64,000 bases of DNA from Endozoicomonas montiporae CL-33 (GTDB lineage Bacteria; Pseudomonadota; Gammaproteobacteria; Pseudomonadales; Endozoicomonadaceae): NCBI RefSeq assembly GCF_001583435.1, contig NZ_CP013251.1, positions 1,750,617-1,814,616 on the forward strand. Direction: 5' to 3'. How positions within the stretch are numbered: position 1 is the first letter of the stretch; each line of letters begins with the position of its first letter. Below are positions 1 through 8,865 of this stretch, piece after piece. The position numbers and the translations under genes are program-made. Under the pieces are notes generated by a model, which did no database searches, had not been told where the DNA came from, and saw only the letters and a list, made by a program, of their open reading frames with translations.

Positions 1-1
1 G

Positions 2-184
2 ACATCAGCCCCGGGGTTCAGTGACTTACAACTCTATACGCAACATCATGGTCTGACTATAAGTGCATGGGCGCATGACTTCAGAGAGGCCATTCAGGGA
101 GTAACGATAGAGTATGTTATCGAAGTTTTGGGTGAGGCCAGATCTAGGGGGGCGTTCTCAATTAGCTCAAGTATGCATGTTTGA
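2..184 (+). pseudogene. 3' fragment of an unknown CDS cut by IS5
   Basis: A reading frame is open from the first bases of the window to a TGA at 182. Only the part up to base 146 is host sequence; the rest is read through the left end of the IS5-type element. The readable peptide contains LQLYTQHHGLTISAWAHDF and then VTIEYVIEVLGEARS. I do not recognise a family. If the IS5 is removed at its TA target, the frame runs on about 20 codons over the 3' end of the opposite-strand symporter gene, so the original 3' end may have been lost. The start lies outside the window. Confidence 0.35.
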
Positions 185-213
185 GGTATAGTTTGCGGCT
201 TTTTTGGTTCACT

Positions 214-565
214 ATGCCTCGTACAGTTCTCCGCAATGATCAATGGAATCGAATCAAAGACCTCCTGCCAGGAAAATCATCAGACTGTGGAGTAACAGCC
301 AAGGATAATCGCAAGTTTCTCGAAGCTGTTCTGTGGATTGCCAGAACTGGAGCACCATGGAGAGACCTACCAAATTCTTTCGGAAATTGGCACAGAGTTT
401 ATGTTCGCTATAACCGTTGGTGCCACAAGGGAACGTGGCGCGACATCTTTGAAGAGCTTTCCAAGGATAAGGATCTTGAGTATCTGATGGTAGACGGCAG
501 TATTGCTCGAGTTCATCAGCATGGAGCACCAAAAAAACAGCTCAAGATGATGAGGCCGTTGGCAA
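214..565 (+). pseudogene. IS5-family transposase, 5' part (copy 1), interrupted
   Basis: DDE transposase N-terminal part beginning MPRTVLRNDQWNRIKDLLPG, with the DUF4096-like segment typical of IS5 orfA (LWIARTGAPWRDLP) and the first catalytic Asp region (YLMVDGSIARVHQH). An A7 run at 534-540 is the probable -1 frameshift site joining orfA to orfB, as in copy 3. The frame then runs into IS21 sequence and stops at 606. The second half, carrying TTKIHAAVDALGNP and the remaining catalytic residues, lies at 2721-3132. Confidence 0.85.
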
Positions 566-674
566 TGTTACCTCCGCCAATAAATGACCCCAAATCACCG
601 GTTTGAAATGACCTCTCGATTTACCACTTCATGGCCGAATCCCATAGTGTTATCAGCACTCAGGAAAAGGAGCC

Positions 675-1853
675 ATGATCAACCGAGAGGACTACCTTAT
701 GATAAAGCAAGCCAGAGACAAAGGCTGCTATCTTGAGGACATTGCCTGCCAGAGAGGTTGCTCTGTCAGTACCGTCAAGAGAGCCCTGCAAAGGCAAGGG
801 CCACCACCCAGACGCAAATCCGGTGTTCGCCAGAGTAAGCTTGATGATTTCAAATCCGTCATTGACGCGTTACTGGCTGAGAATGTCTGGAATGCCGAGG
901 TCATATTTGCCGAAATCAAAGGGCAGGGATATGCCGGTGGCATCACCATTTTACGGGACTATATCCACCCTAAACGCACCCTGCGTGAAAGCAAGGCGAC
1001 CACCCGTTATGAAACGGCTCCCGGTCACCAGTTGCAGCACGACTGGGGAGAACTGCAGATCGAAGTTGGAGGTGAGCTTCGCAAAGTTTATGTCTCCGTT
1101 AATGTTCTGGGCTACTCACGCCGCTTCTATGCCTTTGCTGCTTACAGCAATGATGCGGAACACACTTATGAAAGCCTGATCCGGGCGTTCGAGTGGTTCG
1201 GGGGTTCAAGTGCGCAGGTACTGGTTGATAACCAGAAGGCTGCAGTTCTGGAGCATCCTGGTAACGGACAGGTGAAGTTTAATGAAGGTTTTCTGTTGTT
1301 GTCTCGACACTACGAGTTTCAGCCTAAAGCCTGCAAACCCTACAGAGCACAGACCAAGGGAAAAACCGAGCGTATGGTGCGCTACGTAAAAGAAAACTTC
1401 TTCCAGCGCTATCGCAGCTTTGAAAGCCTTGAGCACTTGAACCAGCAACTGGGAGACTGGCTGACCAACGTAGCAGATGAACGCCATCATGACACTCTGA
1501 AAGAAAAAGTGGCTGACCGCTTTGCTAAAGAACAGCCGCACCTTCAAAAGCTACCGGATATTCGTTATGACACCAGCTACCGGGAAACACGACGTGTGCC
1601 GGTTGATGGTTACATTAATTTTAAGACGAATCGCTACAGTGTTCCCAGTACTTTGGTTGGTCAGCAAGTCAGTATCCGCATGGGACTTGACCGGCAGCTA
1701 CGGGTTTATGGCCCGGACGATACCCTCGTTGCCAGCCATCTGCTGGTTGACGCAAAGAACCGCTGGGTACTCGACGCCACCCACCACCGTGCCCTGTATG
1801 ACGAGATCAAGGTTGAAACCCGTGACCTCAGCCATTATGAGGAGGTGGTGTGA
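675..1853 (+). CDS. istA: IS21-family transposase IstA
   Basis: 392-residue IS21 transposase. It opens with a helix-turn-helix (residues ~8-40, DYLMIKQARDKGCYLEDIA then GCSVSTVKRAL), followed by an RNase-H-fold integrase core. The DDE residues are visible as HDWGEL (first Asp, ~116), VLVDNQKAAV (second Asp, ~186) and the Glu of KGKTERMVRYVKENFF (~230). The C-terminal beta domain (YINFKTNRYSVPSTLVGQQV) is typical. An AGGAAAAGGAG ribosome site precedes ATG 675. The gene is translationally coupled to istB through a TGATG overlap. It appears intact. Confidence 0.93.
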   Translation: MINREDYLMIKQARDKGCYLEDIACQRGCSVSTVKRALQRQGPPPRRKSGVRQSKLDDFKSVIDALLAENVWNAEVIFAEIKGQGYAGGITILRDYIHPKRTLRESKATTRYETAPGHQLQHDWGELQIEVGGELRKVYVSVNVLGYSRRFYAFAAYSNDAEHTYESLIRAFEWFGGSSAQVLVDNQKAAVLEHPGNGQVKFNEGFLLLSRHYEFQPKACKPYRAQTKGKTERMVRYVKENFFQRYRSFESLEHLNQQLGDWLTNVADERHHDTLKEKVADRFAKEQPHLQKLPDIRYDTSYRETRRVPVDGYINFKTNRYSVPSTLVGQQVSIRMGLDRQLRVYGPDDTLVASHLLVDAKNRWVLDATHHRALYDEIKVETRDLSHYEEVV

Positions 1854-2614
1854 TGGAACAGTTAACGACACTGGTCAATCGCCTTAAGCTTGACCACCTG
1901 GCTGACAACCTTGATACCCTGTGTGAGCAAGCCAGCAAGAAAGACCTGAATTACCGGGAGTTCCTGGTAGAAGTGCTTTCTACTGAGTGGGCTGGCCGTC
2001 ACCAGAAAGGGCTTGAGAGTCGTCTAAAGCAAGCCCGGTTACCATGGCTAAAAACATTAGAGCAGTTTGACTACAGCTTTCAGCCGACCGTTGACCGAAA
2101 AGTGGTTCGGGAACTCTCCGGTCTTGGTTTTGTTGATCGTGCTGAAAATGTCGTATTACTCGGACCGCCAGGTGTTGGTAAAACACATCTGGCAATAGCT
2201 CTGGCTGTTAAGGCAGCAGAAGCCGGACATCGGGTTATGTTCATGAGCCTCGACAAGCTGATGACTACGCTGAAAAAAGCGTTGCAGGAGAACCGGCTTG
2301 AAAGACAGATGCAGCAACTGATGTACCCAAAGCTGCTGGTACTGGATGAAATTGGCTACCTTCCTATGGATCAGGATGAAGCCAGCCTTTTCTTCCGACT
2401 CGTGACTCGCCGTTACGAAAAGGCAAGTATCATCCTGACCTCGAATAAGAGCTTTGTCGACTGGGGCGAGATCTTTGGCGATCAAGCCATAGCCACTGCG
2501 ATCTTGGATCGGCTACTGCATCATGCGACAACTCTCAATATCAAAGGTGAGAGTTACCGCCTGAAAGAGAAGCGCAAAGCTGGATTACTGAAAGGCACTT
2601 CTGCCAAGAAATAA
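1853..2614 (+). CDS. istB: IS21-family helper ATPase IstB
   Basis: AAA+ ATPase that assists IstA in target choice and strand transfer. Walker A is GPPGVGKTHLA (~residues 105-115), Walker B is LLVLDEIGYLP, and the sensor region is LTSNKSFVDWGEIFGD. Length (~253 residues) is normal for the family. ATG 1853 overlaps the istA stop codon (TGATG) and is preferred over the upstream in-frame GTG at 1850. Looks intact. Confidence 0.93.
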   Translation: MEQLTTLVNRLKLDHLADNLDTLCEQASKKDLNYREFLVEVLSTEWAGRHQKGLESRLKQARLPWLKTLEQFDYSFQPTVDRKVVRELSGLGFVDRAENVVLLGPPGVGKTHLAIALAVKAAEAGHRVMFMSLDKLMTTLKKALQENRLERQMQQLMYPKLLVLDEIGYLPMDQDEASLFFRLVTRRYEKASIILTSNKSFVDWGEIFGDQAIATAILDRLLHHATTLNIKGESYRLKEKRKAGLLKGTSAKK

Positions 2615-2720
2615 ACCTGAAAACACAGTGAACTTAACCGTTGAAAGCGGGTCAAAAGTATTGCTGAAAACGGGTCATCTCAAACCGGTGGAAGAAGGTC
2701 ATATTAAAGCGGAGTTAACA

Positions 2721-3132
2721 GCAAATCAAGAGGTGGTCTGACGACTAAAATCCATGCTGCTGTAGATGCTCTGGGAAATCCGGTTCGCTTAATACTGACA
2801 GCAGGTCAAGCATCAGAATATGGTCAGGCAAATGCATTAATAGAGGCTTTTTCTGCAGATTATGTTCTTGCAGATAAAGGCTATGACTCAGATGCATTCA
2901 TTCTGGCTATCGGCTGTATAGGGGCTGAACCGGTTATCCCGCCGAGAAAAGGAAGACTGCAACCAAGGCTCTATGACAGAGAGCTTTACAAGGAGCGCAA
3001 TCTTGTAGAAAGGTTATTTCAAAAGCTGAAGCACTTCCGGAGAATCGCAACCCGATACGAACGGTTGGGTCGAAATTACTTGGGAATGCTTCAGTTGACA
3101 GCTTCTTTGGTCTGGTTGGCGTAATTGAGAAC
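2721..3132 (+). pseudogene. IS5-family transposase, 3' part (copy 1)
   Basis: Second half of the IS5 DDE transposase after the IS21 insertion. Readable residues include TTKIHAAVDALGNP, the second Asp in YVLADKGYDSDAF, and the catalytic Glu segment ERNLVERLFQKLKHFRRIATRYER. It ends ...TASLVWLA with TAA just inside the right terminal repeat. No start of its own; non-functional while the IS21 element is present. Confidence 0.85.
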
Positions 3133-3143
3133 GCTCCCTAGTC

Positions 3144-4448
3144 TTACCGGATGTGATGGAAGTCAATCTCTTCTTCTTTTAGCCCGGCTTCAGGGTTATT
3201 GAATACAGTGGTATCGAGTGCGCCTTCACTCTTGGCGACGATACAGGTCACCGCACTGTCACCGGTCACGTTGACGGCACTTCGAATCATATCCAGTAGC
3301 CGGTCTACTCCCATAATCAGAGCGATGCCTTCTACCGGCAGCCCGACCTGTTGCAACACCATGGCGAGCATCACCAATCCGACGCCTGGCACGCCCGCTG
3401 TACCAATGGAGGCGAGCGTTGCCGTCATAATCACCGTCAAATAGTCGGACAATCCCAGATCAATACTGAATGCCTGTGCAATGAAGACCGTTGCCACGCC
3501 CTGCATAATGGCAGTGCCATCCATATTAATGGTGCTACCCAGCGGGACGGTAAACGACGCTACCCGGTTAGCGACACCCATCCGGTGCGTAACGGTTTCC
3601 ATGGTGACAGGAATCGTGGCATTACTGGAGGCGGTGCTGAAGGCAAACATAATCGCGTCTTCCATTTTCTTCAGGAAAACAATGGGATTGAGCCGTGTAA
3701 ATACATTGAATAGCAGGCAATACGTTACCACCACATGCAGTAACAAAACCCCGATCAGAACCATGACATATTTCAGCAGACTGAATATTGCCCCTACCTC
3801 TATGGTCGTAAACAGTCTTGCCATCAGGCAAAACACGCCATAGGGGGCAAGGTTCATCATCAGCGCCACCAGCTTCATCATGACTTCGTTCATGGATTCA
3901 AAGATCCGGGCAATCCGTTCACCGGGTTCGCCCGCAGCGGCAATGGAGATCCCGAACAGTACCGAGAAAACGATAATCTGTAGCGTATTGCCGGATGCCA
4001 GTGCTTCTATGGGGTTACTGGGAAATAGACGGATGATGACTTCCCCAAGGGACGGCGCCTCACCCGGTGCAAAGCTGCTCGTGGCTTCAAGATTGGCTCC
4101 CTCTCCCGGTTCAAACAGCAGAGCAGCAAGAATGGCCAGAGTGATGGCCACTGCCGTTGTCAGCATATACAAAGCCAGTGTCTTACAGCCCAGACGCCCC
4201 AGTGTCGAAGCGTCAGACAACGAGCAGGTACCACAGATAATCGAGGTAAAAATCAGTGGCACCACCAGCATTTTCAGCGAGGTAATAAAAATCTGCCCTG
4301 CAACATAGAAAAAACCATCGGTGATGTAGTTGGCTACAAAGGCATTACCCTCAAACAACATTCGTACAAGAATGCCCACAAAGAGCCCAGAGATCATCCC
4401 CACCATCACTTTGGTGGTCAATGATAATTCTCTCCACTTCTTGAACAT
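3144..4448 (-). CDS. Dicarboxylate/amino acid:cation symporter (DAACS, GltP/GltT type)
   Basis: 434-residue inner-membrane secondary transporter for glutamate, aspartate or C4-dicarboxylates, driven by H+ or Na+. Family signatures are clear: the Ser-rich hairpin STASSNATIPVTMETV, the NMDGTA motif (STINMDGTAIMQG), the second hairpin TASIGTAGVPGVGLVMLAMVL and the tail MGVDRLLDMIRSAVNVTGDS. About eight hydrophobic membrane segments can be followed. I place the start at the ATG giving MFKKWRELSLTTKVMVGM; a longer frame to 4598 adds an N-terminus unlike the family. The stop codon lies four bases from the IS5 copy 1 boundary, so IS5 may have removed its terminator. Exact substrate cannot be told from sequence. 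Confidence 0.9.
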   Translation of the reverse strand: MFKKWRELSLTTKVMVGMISGLFVGILVRMLFEGNAFVANYITDGFFYVAGQIFITSLKMLVVPLIFTSIICGTCSLSDASTLGRLGCKTLALYMLTTAVAITLAILAALLFEPGEGANLEATSSFAPGEAPSLGEVIIRLFPSNPIEALASGNTLQIIVFSVLFGISIAAAGEPGERIARIFESMNEVMMKLVALMMNLAPYGVFCLMARLFTTIEVGAIFSLLKYVMVLIGVLLLHVVVTYCLLFNVFTRLNPIVFLKKMEDAIMFAFSTASSNATIPVTMETVTHRMGVANRVASFTVPLGSTINMDGTAIMQGVATVFIAQAFSIDLGLSDYLTVIMTATLASIGTAGVPGVGLVMLAMVLQQVGLPVEGIALIMGVDRLLDMIRSAVNVTGDSAVTCIVAKSEGALDTTVFNNPEAGLKEEEIDFHHIR

Positions 4449-4755
4449 GAGACTTTCCCGACAGTAGCAGACGACAGAAGCACAAAAACTTGGCAGGTAG
4501 AGATAAAGATAGTCGAATAACAACAGTTCAAGAATTATTCTTGGAAGAGCCACCAACGATGAAAAAACTGGCAATAACACAAAGATCATTGGTATCAATG
4601 ACGACCACAGTACTGATCACAGACTTCTTGTGTTTTGCGTTACCTCGATACCTGTAATATTCTCAGTTTATCCATCAATCGCAGGAAGCGGCAGGCTATG
4701 AAAGTTGACGGACCAACTAATTTACCAAGCTCAGGTAGTCAGGGAAGTAATGATA
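4449..4755. other. Intergenic region upstream of the symporter
   Basis: About 300 bases between the symporter start and the left end of the IS4-type element. It should hold the symporter promoter on the minus strand. I see no convincing gene; the in-frame N-terminal extension of the symporter (to 4598) is hydrophobic but not family-like. The IS4 end at 4756 marks the limit of native sequence here. Confidence 0.5.
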
Positions 4756-6175
4756 CATAGGGACGACATTAAGCATTAATCACTAGTGAGAGCAATCCTG
4801 CAGGTTCACCTCCCATGGTCAAACTTGTTATAGCAACGACAACTGACCATGGTTAAAGAGATGAACCCCTCTCAGATTAGTACCATCAAAAATACTTTGC
4901 AGAAGTGCTTCTCAGAAGATGAATTGACCCTGATGGCAGAAGAGCTTGGTTTTACTGTCAGGCATCGACTCATAAAGCCTCTCGAACTCATCATAGCCTT
5001 TATTGCCTGCCTTGGTGGTGACGGGTGCTCAACGACACAGGCTGACTTGTACCGGAAGTTTATTGAGATGACCGGTTTGAACATTTCTGACCATTCATGG
5101 CGGGAGCAAGTGAAAAAGACTTCTCTTCCCCTGTTGATTCTCTGGCTCTGGCTGCGGTGTCTTGATGCTCTCAGTCGTAAAGTAATTAGCTTTGAACCAA
5201 GCAGTCCCTTTTCTGAATTTCAACCTATCCGGCTCCATGATGGTTCGTCTCAGGCCGTCTATGACGAGCTTAAGGACGTTCTGCCGGGGCGGTTTAACAA
5301 AGTCAGTCCAGCTGCCATCGAAATGCATGCTACTGTCGATTTGCTTGAAGATAGTTTTGTCCGCGTACAAATGATGGAAGATACTCGTTCGGAAAGAGCT
5401 TGTCTGCGGGCACTTCACTCTTCTCTGAAGCGGACGTTGATACTTATTGATGCCGGTTATTTCGAGCTGGAGTACTTCGGGGCTGTTGATGATCGGGAAG
5501 GCTGCTTTCTGTGCAGGGCGCCACAAAGTATCAATCCGGTTATTCACAGGTGTGAAAGAGAGGACGGCAAGCAGTATCACCGTTACGAAGGGAAAAAGCT
5601 CAATGAGGTATTATCTTCCTTTCCCAAAGACAAGTGCATGGATCTTGACGTGGAGTGGCCTCAACTGAGTAAGCGAACCTTTCGTCTTGTTGTGCGCTGG
5701 AATGGTCAGAGAGAGTGCTGGGTATTTATTGTCACCAACTTAAGCAGAGATAATTTCAGTCTGGAGCAAGTCTTCTTGGGGTATTGCCTGAGATGGCAGA
5801 TTGAACTTATATTCAAGGAAGTTAAATCATACGCAGGCTGGCACCGGTTCAATACTAAATTTGCCACTCTGGTTATCAGTCTAGTATTACTGTCGTTTAT
5901 TGTAGCAACACTGAAGCGATATCTGGCTCATGCAACGGAAGCCGATATGGATGCTGAAATATCGACCCATAAAGTGGCGAAATGTGGCACTCATCTTTTT
6001 GGAAATGTCATGAAATCGCTAATGAAAAAAAGCCGGTGCTTGTCTCGTGACCTGAAAAACCTGATTTCATTCTGGGAGAAGAGTGCAAAGCGTGAACACC
6101 CAGCCAGAGATAGGCAAACCGGGCGTTCTGTATTAGGGTTGGTCTCAGGCGGTGCTGCTTAATGTCGTCCCTATG
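4756..6175 (+). mobile_element. IS4-family element
   Basis: 20-bp terminal inverted repeats: CATAGGGACGACATTAAGCA at 4756-4775 and its complement ending at 6175. The element encloses a single transposase gene. The flanks show no target duplication: AATGATA on the left, AACATTCCC on the right, the latter being IS66 transposase sequence. That suggests a recombination or deletion after insertion. Confidence 0.85.
4849..6162 (+). CDS. IS4-family transposase
   Basis: 437-residue DDE transposase of the IS4 group. The N-terminal region (CFSEDELTLMAEELGF) is followed by the catalytic fold: first Asp in IRLHDGSSQAV (~129), second Asp in LILIDAGYFELEYF (~199), and the YREK-type region YCLRWQIELIFKEVKSYAGWHRF with the catalytic Glu (~327). 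Family and length fit. The stop lies within the right terminal repeat. Looks intact. ATG 4861 is a possible alternative start. Confidence 0.9.
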   Translation: MVKEMNPSQISTIKNTLQKCFSEDELTLMAEELGFTVRHRLIKPLELIIAFIACLGGDGCSTTQADLYRKFIEMTGLNISDHSWREQVKKTSLPLLILWLWLRCLDALSRKVISFEPSSPFSEFQPIRLHDGSSQAVYDELKDVLPGRFNKVSPAAIEMHATVDLLEDSFVRVQMMEDTRSERACLRALHSSLKRTLILIDAGYFELEYFGAVDDREGCFLCRAPQSINPVIHRCEREDGKQYHRYEGKKLNEVLSSFPKDKCMDLDVEWPQLSKRTFRLVVRWNGQRECWVFIVTNLSRDNFSLEQVFLGYCLRWQIELIFKEVKSYAGWHRFNTKFATLVISLVLLSFIVATLKRYLAHATEADMDAEISTHKVAKCGTHLFGNVMKSLMKKSRCLSRDLKNLISFWEKSAKREHPARDRQTGRSVLGLVSGGAA

Positions 6176-6394
6176 AACATTCCCTTCGACAATAACGGCA
6201 GCGAGCAGGATGTTCGGAATGGCAAGGTGAAGCAGAAAATATCAGGCTGTTTCAGGAGTAAGAAAGGCGCAAAATGGTACTGCCGAATACGAAGTTATGT
6301 CTCATCGGCGAGAAAGCAGGGACAAAACACTTTTGAAGCCCTACTTATAGCCATGAAGAATTACGGAAATCATCCTTTGCTGGGTGCTGAATAG
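6176..6394 (+). pseudogene. IS66-family transposase C-terminal fragment
   Basis: About 72 codons matching the end of an IS66 TnpC protein: NIPFDNNGSEQDVRNGKVKQ, then KISGCFRSKKGAKWYCRIRSYVS and RKQGQNTFEALLIAM. The N-terminal ~400 residues and all other IS66 genes are missing. It starts exactly where the IS4-type element ends, so an IS66 element was probably truncated when the IS4-type element arrived or by a later deletion. Confidence 0.8.
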
Positions 6395-6771
6395 TTACGA
6401 CGTATAAATCCCAGCAGCAGGTTGAAAGGGGTTTTCGCTTTCTGAAAAGCCCGGACTTTCTGGTGTCGTCACTCTATCTCAAGAAGCCGGAACGTATTGA
6501 GGCACTGTTAATGGTGATGACTCTCTGCCTGATGGTCTATGCTGCTATTCAACATCGAATCCGCTATGAACTGAAGAAGCAGAGTCGAACGTTCCCGGAC
6601 ATGAAGAAAAAACCAGCCCAAAACCCGACGGGTAGATGGGTTTTCCTCTGCTTTGAAGGCATTTATCTCTTGACACCCAGTAGCACGGAGAGGTACGTGA
6701 TTGGCATATCGGAAAGTCAGGAGACAATCCTGTCTATATTGGGGCCAACATACCAATCAATTTATTCCTGA
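6395..6771 (+). pseudogene. IS1634-family transposase C-terminal fragment
   Basis: An open frame without a start of its own carries the IS1634-type ending: YKSQQQVERGFRFLKSPDFL, SSLYLKKPERIEALLMVMTL, then CLMVYAAIQHRIR. The first three quarters, including most of the DDE fold, are absent. It lies directly between the IS66 fragment and the IS1-type element, in a run of four transposase remnants. Confidence 0.75.
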
Positions 6772-6807
6772 TTGGGTTGGTGAATGGCGGGTAGTGGGCC
6801 AGAACTG

Positions 6808-7311
6808 TTATATCGCGTGAATATTGACCCCAAACTCAACTTTATTAATCAATAATCCAATAACAATATCGTGCATCTTTTCGAGCTTTGAAAAACAAAT
6901 TGTCTTTCTGGCCAACCGTTTAATCCAAGTCCGAAAATTAAGGTTTTTACGCTCTATCTTCTGAGTGTTTGCTTTACCAATAATATGCATGTTTTCATCA
7001 AGGTGTCGCTCATAGGCTCCCCAATCATCGGTGTAAAATTTATTAATACCAAATGGCTTCAGAAGTGTTTTGAGTTCTTTAAAAACTTCATCTTTCCGTT
7101 TTCCGAAAACATAAGCAAGCACGGTATTTGTAGCGTGATCAACAGCATACCAAAGCCAGCGTTGGTTCGATTTATCATGAACATACGACCACTGCTCATC
7201 TAGCTCAGCCTCTTGGCAGACAAGCCCTACATGAATAATTGCATCTGACTTGAGATCAATAGTTTGAATATTTGGGTTGACCTTTACCAGACCGCTTTCT
7301 TTTTTTTTAGA
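6808..7311 (-). CDS. insB: IS1 transposase InsB frame (copy A)
   Basis: Second frame of the IS1 InsAB' transposase, made by -1 slippage on the A9 run (7300-7308). From the slip site it reads SGLVKVNPNIQTIDLKSDA, the first catalytic region ELDEQWSYVHDKSNQRWLWY, AVDHATNTVLAYVFGKR, the second Asp in FYTDDWGAY and the Glu-containing HIIGKANTQKIERKNLNFR. All the DDE landmarks of IS1 are present. The boundary with insA is set by the slip site and not by a start codon. Confidence 0.85.
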   Translation of the reverse strand, partial: SKKKESGLVKVNPNIQTIDLKSDAIIHVGLVCQEAELDEQWSYVHDKSNQRWLWYAVDHATNTVLAYVFGKRKDEVFKELKTLLKPFGINKFYTDDWGAYERHLDENMHIIGKANTQKIERKNLNFRTWIKRLARKTICFSKLEKMHDIVIGLLINKVEFGVNIHAI

Positions 7312-7565
7312 GTCTTTATTACTGTTGTCTTGCTTATTCCGAGTACTTTACTTGTATCCCTGATTCCGCTGCCATTTATTGCCATATCGATGATTTTTTC
7401 TTTAACGCCAGGCTCACAGGCCTTGTAGCGATATTCAAGCATGAAGGTTTTGATTTCACATTTGTCATTACAGCAATAGTATCGTGGAACATCATGAGTG
7501 CTGTATCCGAAAGGCCGAACTTGGTTACTGCCACATGTTGTACAGAGGACTTGCGTAAGGCACAT
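7284..7565 (-). CDS. insA: IS1 InsA repressor/DNA-binding protein (copy A)
   Basis: 93-residue InsA. It has an N-terminal zinc ribbon (CTTCGSNQVRPFGYSTHD then YYCCNDKC) and a helix-turn-helix GIRDTSKVLGISKTTVIKTLK. It binds the IS ends and, when translated alone, acts as repressor; fused to InsB by frameshifting it gives transposase. The last codons read LKKKKAVW through the slippery A run. Confidence 0.88.
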   Translation of the reverse strand: MCLTQVLCTTCGSNQVRPFGYSTHDVPRYYCCNDKCEIKTFMLEYRYKACEPGVKEKIIDMAINGSGIRDTSKVLGISKTTVIKTLKKKKAVW

Positions 7566-7653
7566 TTTTAAACCGCATTTTTCAAAGTTGCCGAATGTCG
7601 TATTTTAGCAGACAGGGCTAGAATCACAGAACTGTGCCACTACCGAATGGCGG

Positions 7654-8865
7654 TTACATTGCGTTAAGCAAAGTGGAAAAATAGTCCAGGGGCGCATAGA
7701 GTTTTTTCCACTGAGTCTTGGCTGTATCTGATAGCGAATACTCAATAGGATCACCGTAAATGGCGTAATTGGACAAGCTGTTAAACAGGGCAAAACTCAG
7801 GGCCAGGGCCAGAGTATAAGAAGCTCTGACAGCCAGGTTATTTGAGTTTATCTTCGAACTGGCGGTAGTAAGTAAGGCTATGGCTAAGGCTGTGGTTCCG
7901 ACTCCGGCTCCGTATTTAGCTACGGCTCCGGCTCCGGCTACGGCTACGGCTCCCGCTCCGGCTCCGGCCGCAGCTGCGACTCCGGCTGCGACTCCGGCTG
8001 CGACTCCGTCTCTGATTACGGGTTCGGCTCTGGCCTCGGCTGAGATTCCGGCTGTGACTCTGGCTCCGATTCCGGCTCCGAGTCCGGCACTGATTGCGTC
8101 TCTGGCTATTGACCGGCCGTCCATACCAAGCATGGATGTAGACGCTACAGCTGATATAGAACCTGTTGTAAACGTGCTTATTATAAAGGCCAGTTCAGCC
8201 TTTGCAGGACTTAAGCCCCTTCTAATTAATGCTTCATAAAAGATGCCGCCTACCACCAAACCAGTGGCCATTGAAAGCATTCTGTATTGTTCATAGTCAT
8301 ACTGGACAGGCCTAATGGACGTATTACCTGTTTGTCTTAGAATTAATGATGATAAAGTGCTCCCGGCAGTCCTTGTGCCCGCTTCTGCGGTGAAATAAGT
8401 CAGAACCGCAGGAAGTTTTTGATTACGGGTTTGATAAGCCATCCCAACGGCACCCGCAAGGCGTAATGGCTGCCACCAGATTTGCTCTAAAGGCCAGGGT
8501 GAGACATGCCCTGCAAGCGCCATCTCAGCGGTTGTAATGACAGGAGTCAGCTGAAGACAAAAATGGTTTCTGAGTTCAGCCAGATCTTCTTCGTCATTGC
8601 TGTTCAACCCGAATCGCCTGGTCAGGCCCGAGACTATCCCGGGTGTTTGGCAGACACCATGCCAGATACCCATGGTAACCAGGGTTGACAACGATACCCC
8701 TGCCACATTGCCCAACAGCTCGAGGCCAGACTCTACCGCGGTGGTATTTTTTTTATAGTATTCCAGAAAAGTAAAATCGTCCTGTTTGGACAGATCGCCC
8801 CTCGCCAAAGAACAAACAGCAATCAGACAAAAAAGCAACGGAAATAGTTTGAATGGCGATTTCAT
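7654..8865 (-). CDS. Exported Ala/Gly-rich protein of unknown function
   Basis: 403 residues; not recognised. Residues 1-23 form a Sec signal peptide (KLFPLLFCLIAVCSLARG). The middle (about 30-240) is mixed with hydrophobic helices (NVAGVSLSTLVTMGIWHGV, MLSMATGLVVGGIFYEAL). Residues ~250-322 are low-complexity Ala/Gly (GVAAGVAAAAGAGAGAVAVAGAG), encoded by degenerate 6-bp repeats (GCTCCG/GCTACG on the plus strand, 7900-8110). The C-terminus has another hydrophobic segment (ASYTLALALSFALFNSL). The Gly-zipper-like repeat could insert in membrane, but that is only a guess. Its stop codon lies two bases from the IS1 copy A target duplication; the frame appears whole. Confidence 0.6.
   Translation of the reverse strand: MKSPFKLFPLLFCLIAVCSLARGDLSKQDDFTFLEYYKKNTTAVESGLELLGNVAGVSLSTLVTMGIWHGVCQTPGIVSGLTRRFGLNSNDEEDLAELRNHFCLQLTPVITTAEMALAGHVSPWPLEQIWWQPLRLAGAVGMAYQTRNQKLPAVLTYFTAEAGTRTAGSTLSSLILRQTGNTSIRPVQYDYEQYRMLSMATGLVVGGIFYEALIRRGLSPAKAELAFIISTFTTGSISAVASTSMLGMDGRSIARDAISAGLGAGIGARVTAGISAEARAEPVIRDGVAAGVAAGVAAAAGAGAGAVAVAGAGAVAKYGAGVGTTALAIALLTTASSKINSNNLAVRASYTLALALSFALFNSLSNYAIYGDPIEYSLSDTAKTQWKKLYAPLDYFSTLLNAM

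Larger units (their letters stand above)
566..2720 (+). mobile_element. IS21-family element inserted in IS5 copy 1
   Basis: The ends are inverted: TGTTACCTCCGCCAATAAATG on the left and the complement of TGTTAACTCCGCTTTAATATG on the right. GCAA is duplicated at 562-565 and 2721-2724, a 4-bp target duplication that is normal for IS21. Comparison with the uninterrupted IS5 at 60.2 kb shows exactly one GCAA there, which fixes both junctions. Near each end there are also internal repeats of the kind AAATGACC/GGTCAT. The element carries intact-looking istA and istB, so it may still be active. Confidence 0.93.
147..3138 (+). mobile_element. IS5-family element, copy 1, split by an IS21 element
   Basis: The ends are GGGGGCGTTCTCAATTA-type terminal inverted repeats flanked by TA (left TA at 145-146, right TA at 3139-3140). 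The left end has six G where the other copies have five; the right end reads GAACGCTCCC, also one change from copy 3. The element is the same as the uninterrupted copy at 59831-60662, but its transposase is cut at base 565 by the IS21-type element and resumes at 2721. It cannot make a full transposase. Confidence 0.9.
6790..7644 (-). mobile_element. IS1-family element, copy A
   Basis: 855 bp with ends GGTAGTGGGCCAGAACTGTTA and the complement of GGTAGTGGCACAGTTCTGTGA. GAATGGCG is duplicated on both sides (6782-6789 and 7645-7652), an 8-bp target duplication normal for IS1. It is nearly identical to copy B at 47199-48053, so transposition was recent. It carries insA and the overlapping insB frame. 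Confidence 0.93.
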
